From: CTSoil-075 sp042610375
GTDB taxonomy: Bacteria; Bacillota; Negativicutes; DSM-13327
DNA: 64,000 bases
Direction: 5' to 3'
Assembly: GCF_042610375.1 (NCBI RefSeq)
Contig: NZ_JBGJZL010000006.1
Coordinates: 1 to 64,000, forward strand
The notes beneath the pieces are model-generated. The model was given only the letters and a program-made list of their open reading frames with translations, was not told the origin of the DNA and searched no databases. Made by a program: the position numbers and the translations under genes. This document shows positions 63,944 to 64,000 of this stretch, piece by piece; positions within the stretch are counted from its first letter, which is position 1, and each line of letters begins with the position of its first letter.

Positions 63944-63990
63944 AAGAAAGAACAGCTATAGATTCTAATATGTATAGCTGTTCTTTCTTT
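63943..63990 (+). terminator. Terminator of the tetR-emrAB operon
   Basis: Perfect 18-bp stem (AAAGAAAGAACAGCTATA and complement), 12-bp loop, T-rich exit. Confidence 0.85.
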
Positions 63991-64000
63991 ATTTTTGGTG

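Noticed and set aside
1..64000. CRISPR array, tRNA and rRNA genes
   Set aside because: No regularly spaced direct repeats and no recognisable tRNA cloverleaf or rRNA sequence were seen. A dedicated tRNA scan was not possible here.

Overview
The window looks like a low-GC, diderm, anaerobic, probably spore-forming Firmicute of the class Negativicutes (Sporomusaceae, Pelosinus-like). This is inference. Genes carry strong AGGAGG-type ribosome sites and AT-rich intergenic DNA, as in Firmicutes. An RND efflux pump implies an outer membrane. Glycyl radical chemistry, ferredoxin-type proteins, bacteriohemerythrin and a ferritin-like protein fit an anaerobe. No rRNA, tRNA or CRISPR array was seen.

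Layout. 0-2.5 kb: an RsbW-like kinase domain, a stand-alone HD-GYP c-di-GMP phosphodiesterase with a 51-aa gene behind it, and a minimal tyrosine recombinase bracketed by two long palindromes that share one 23-bp core in opposite orientation. 2.5-18.4 kb: mixed housekeeping and sensory genes (QueG-like Fe-S proteins, amidohydrolase, OPT transporter, N-acetylglutamate synthase-like GNAT, WYL regulator, cupin, pentapeptide-repeat protein, YbjX-like protein, large hybrid histidine kinase, LysR). 18.7-36.3 kb: a glycyl-radical-enzyme bacterial microcompartment (BMC) locus. 36.4-46.7 kb: DUF5610-like protein, AraC regulator, ferritin-like protein, hemerythrin, CheV, cysteine-peptidase-like protein and an RND pump. 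47-52.3 kb: a signalling cluster with a PP2C phosphatase/HATPase fusion, a STAS antagonist and a GGDEF-EAL protein. 52.6-60.2 kb: small gene, LysR, aldo/keto reductase, TauE exporter, glycerol facilitator-like channel with a -24/-12 promoter beside its likely sigma-54 activator, and an RluA enzyme. 60.4-64 kb: a TetR-EmrA-EmrB efflux operon.

The BMC locus has three parts. The glycyl radical enzyme and its activase (33.8-30.1 kb, minus) are followed by a divergently oriented PocR-domain kinase and AraC-type response regulator (28.1-30.1 kb, plus). Then comes a ten-gene minus-strand operon: pduA, pduB, a pduK-like gene, pduL, a flavoprotein, an acylating aldehyde dehydrogenase, a eutN-type pentamer, a CODH-like protein, pduS and pduT. 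A superoxide dismutase gene follows 77 bp later with no visible terminator. A lactate permease gene is divergent from the glycyl radical enzyme. The set implies dehydration or cleavage of a diol-like substrate to an aldehyde, its conversion to acyl-CoA and acyl-phosphate inside a shell, and electron export through PduS/PduT. The substrate is not certain; 1,2-propanediol is favoured. Unusual parts are a ~50-residue helix-plus-Ser/Lys insertion inside the glycyl radical enzyme, a CODH/hybrid-cluster-fold protein that has lost key ligands, and the flavoprotein.

Many intergenic regions carry long, nearly perfect hairpins (14-26 bp arms), some in recurring sequence families. Several genes are best started downstream of the longest open frame because the ribosome site lies inside it; this is noted gene by gene.
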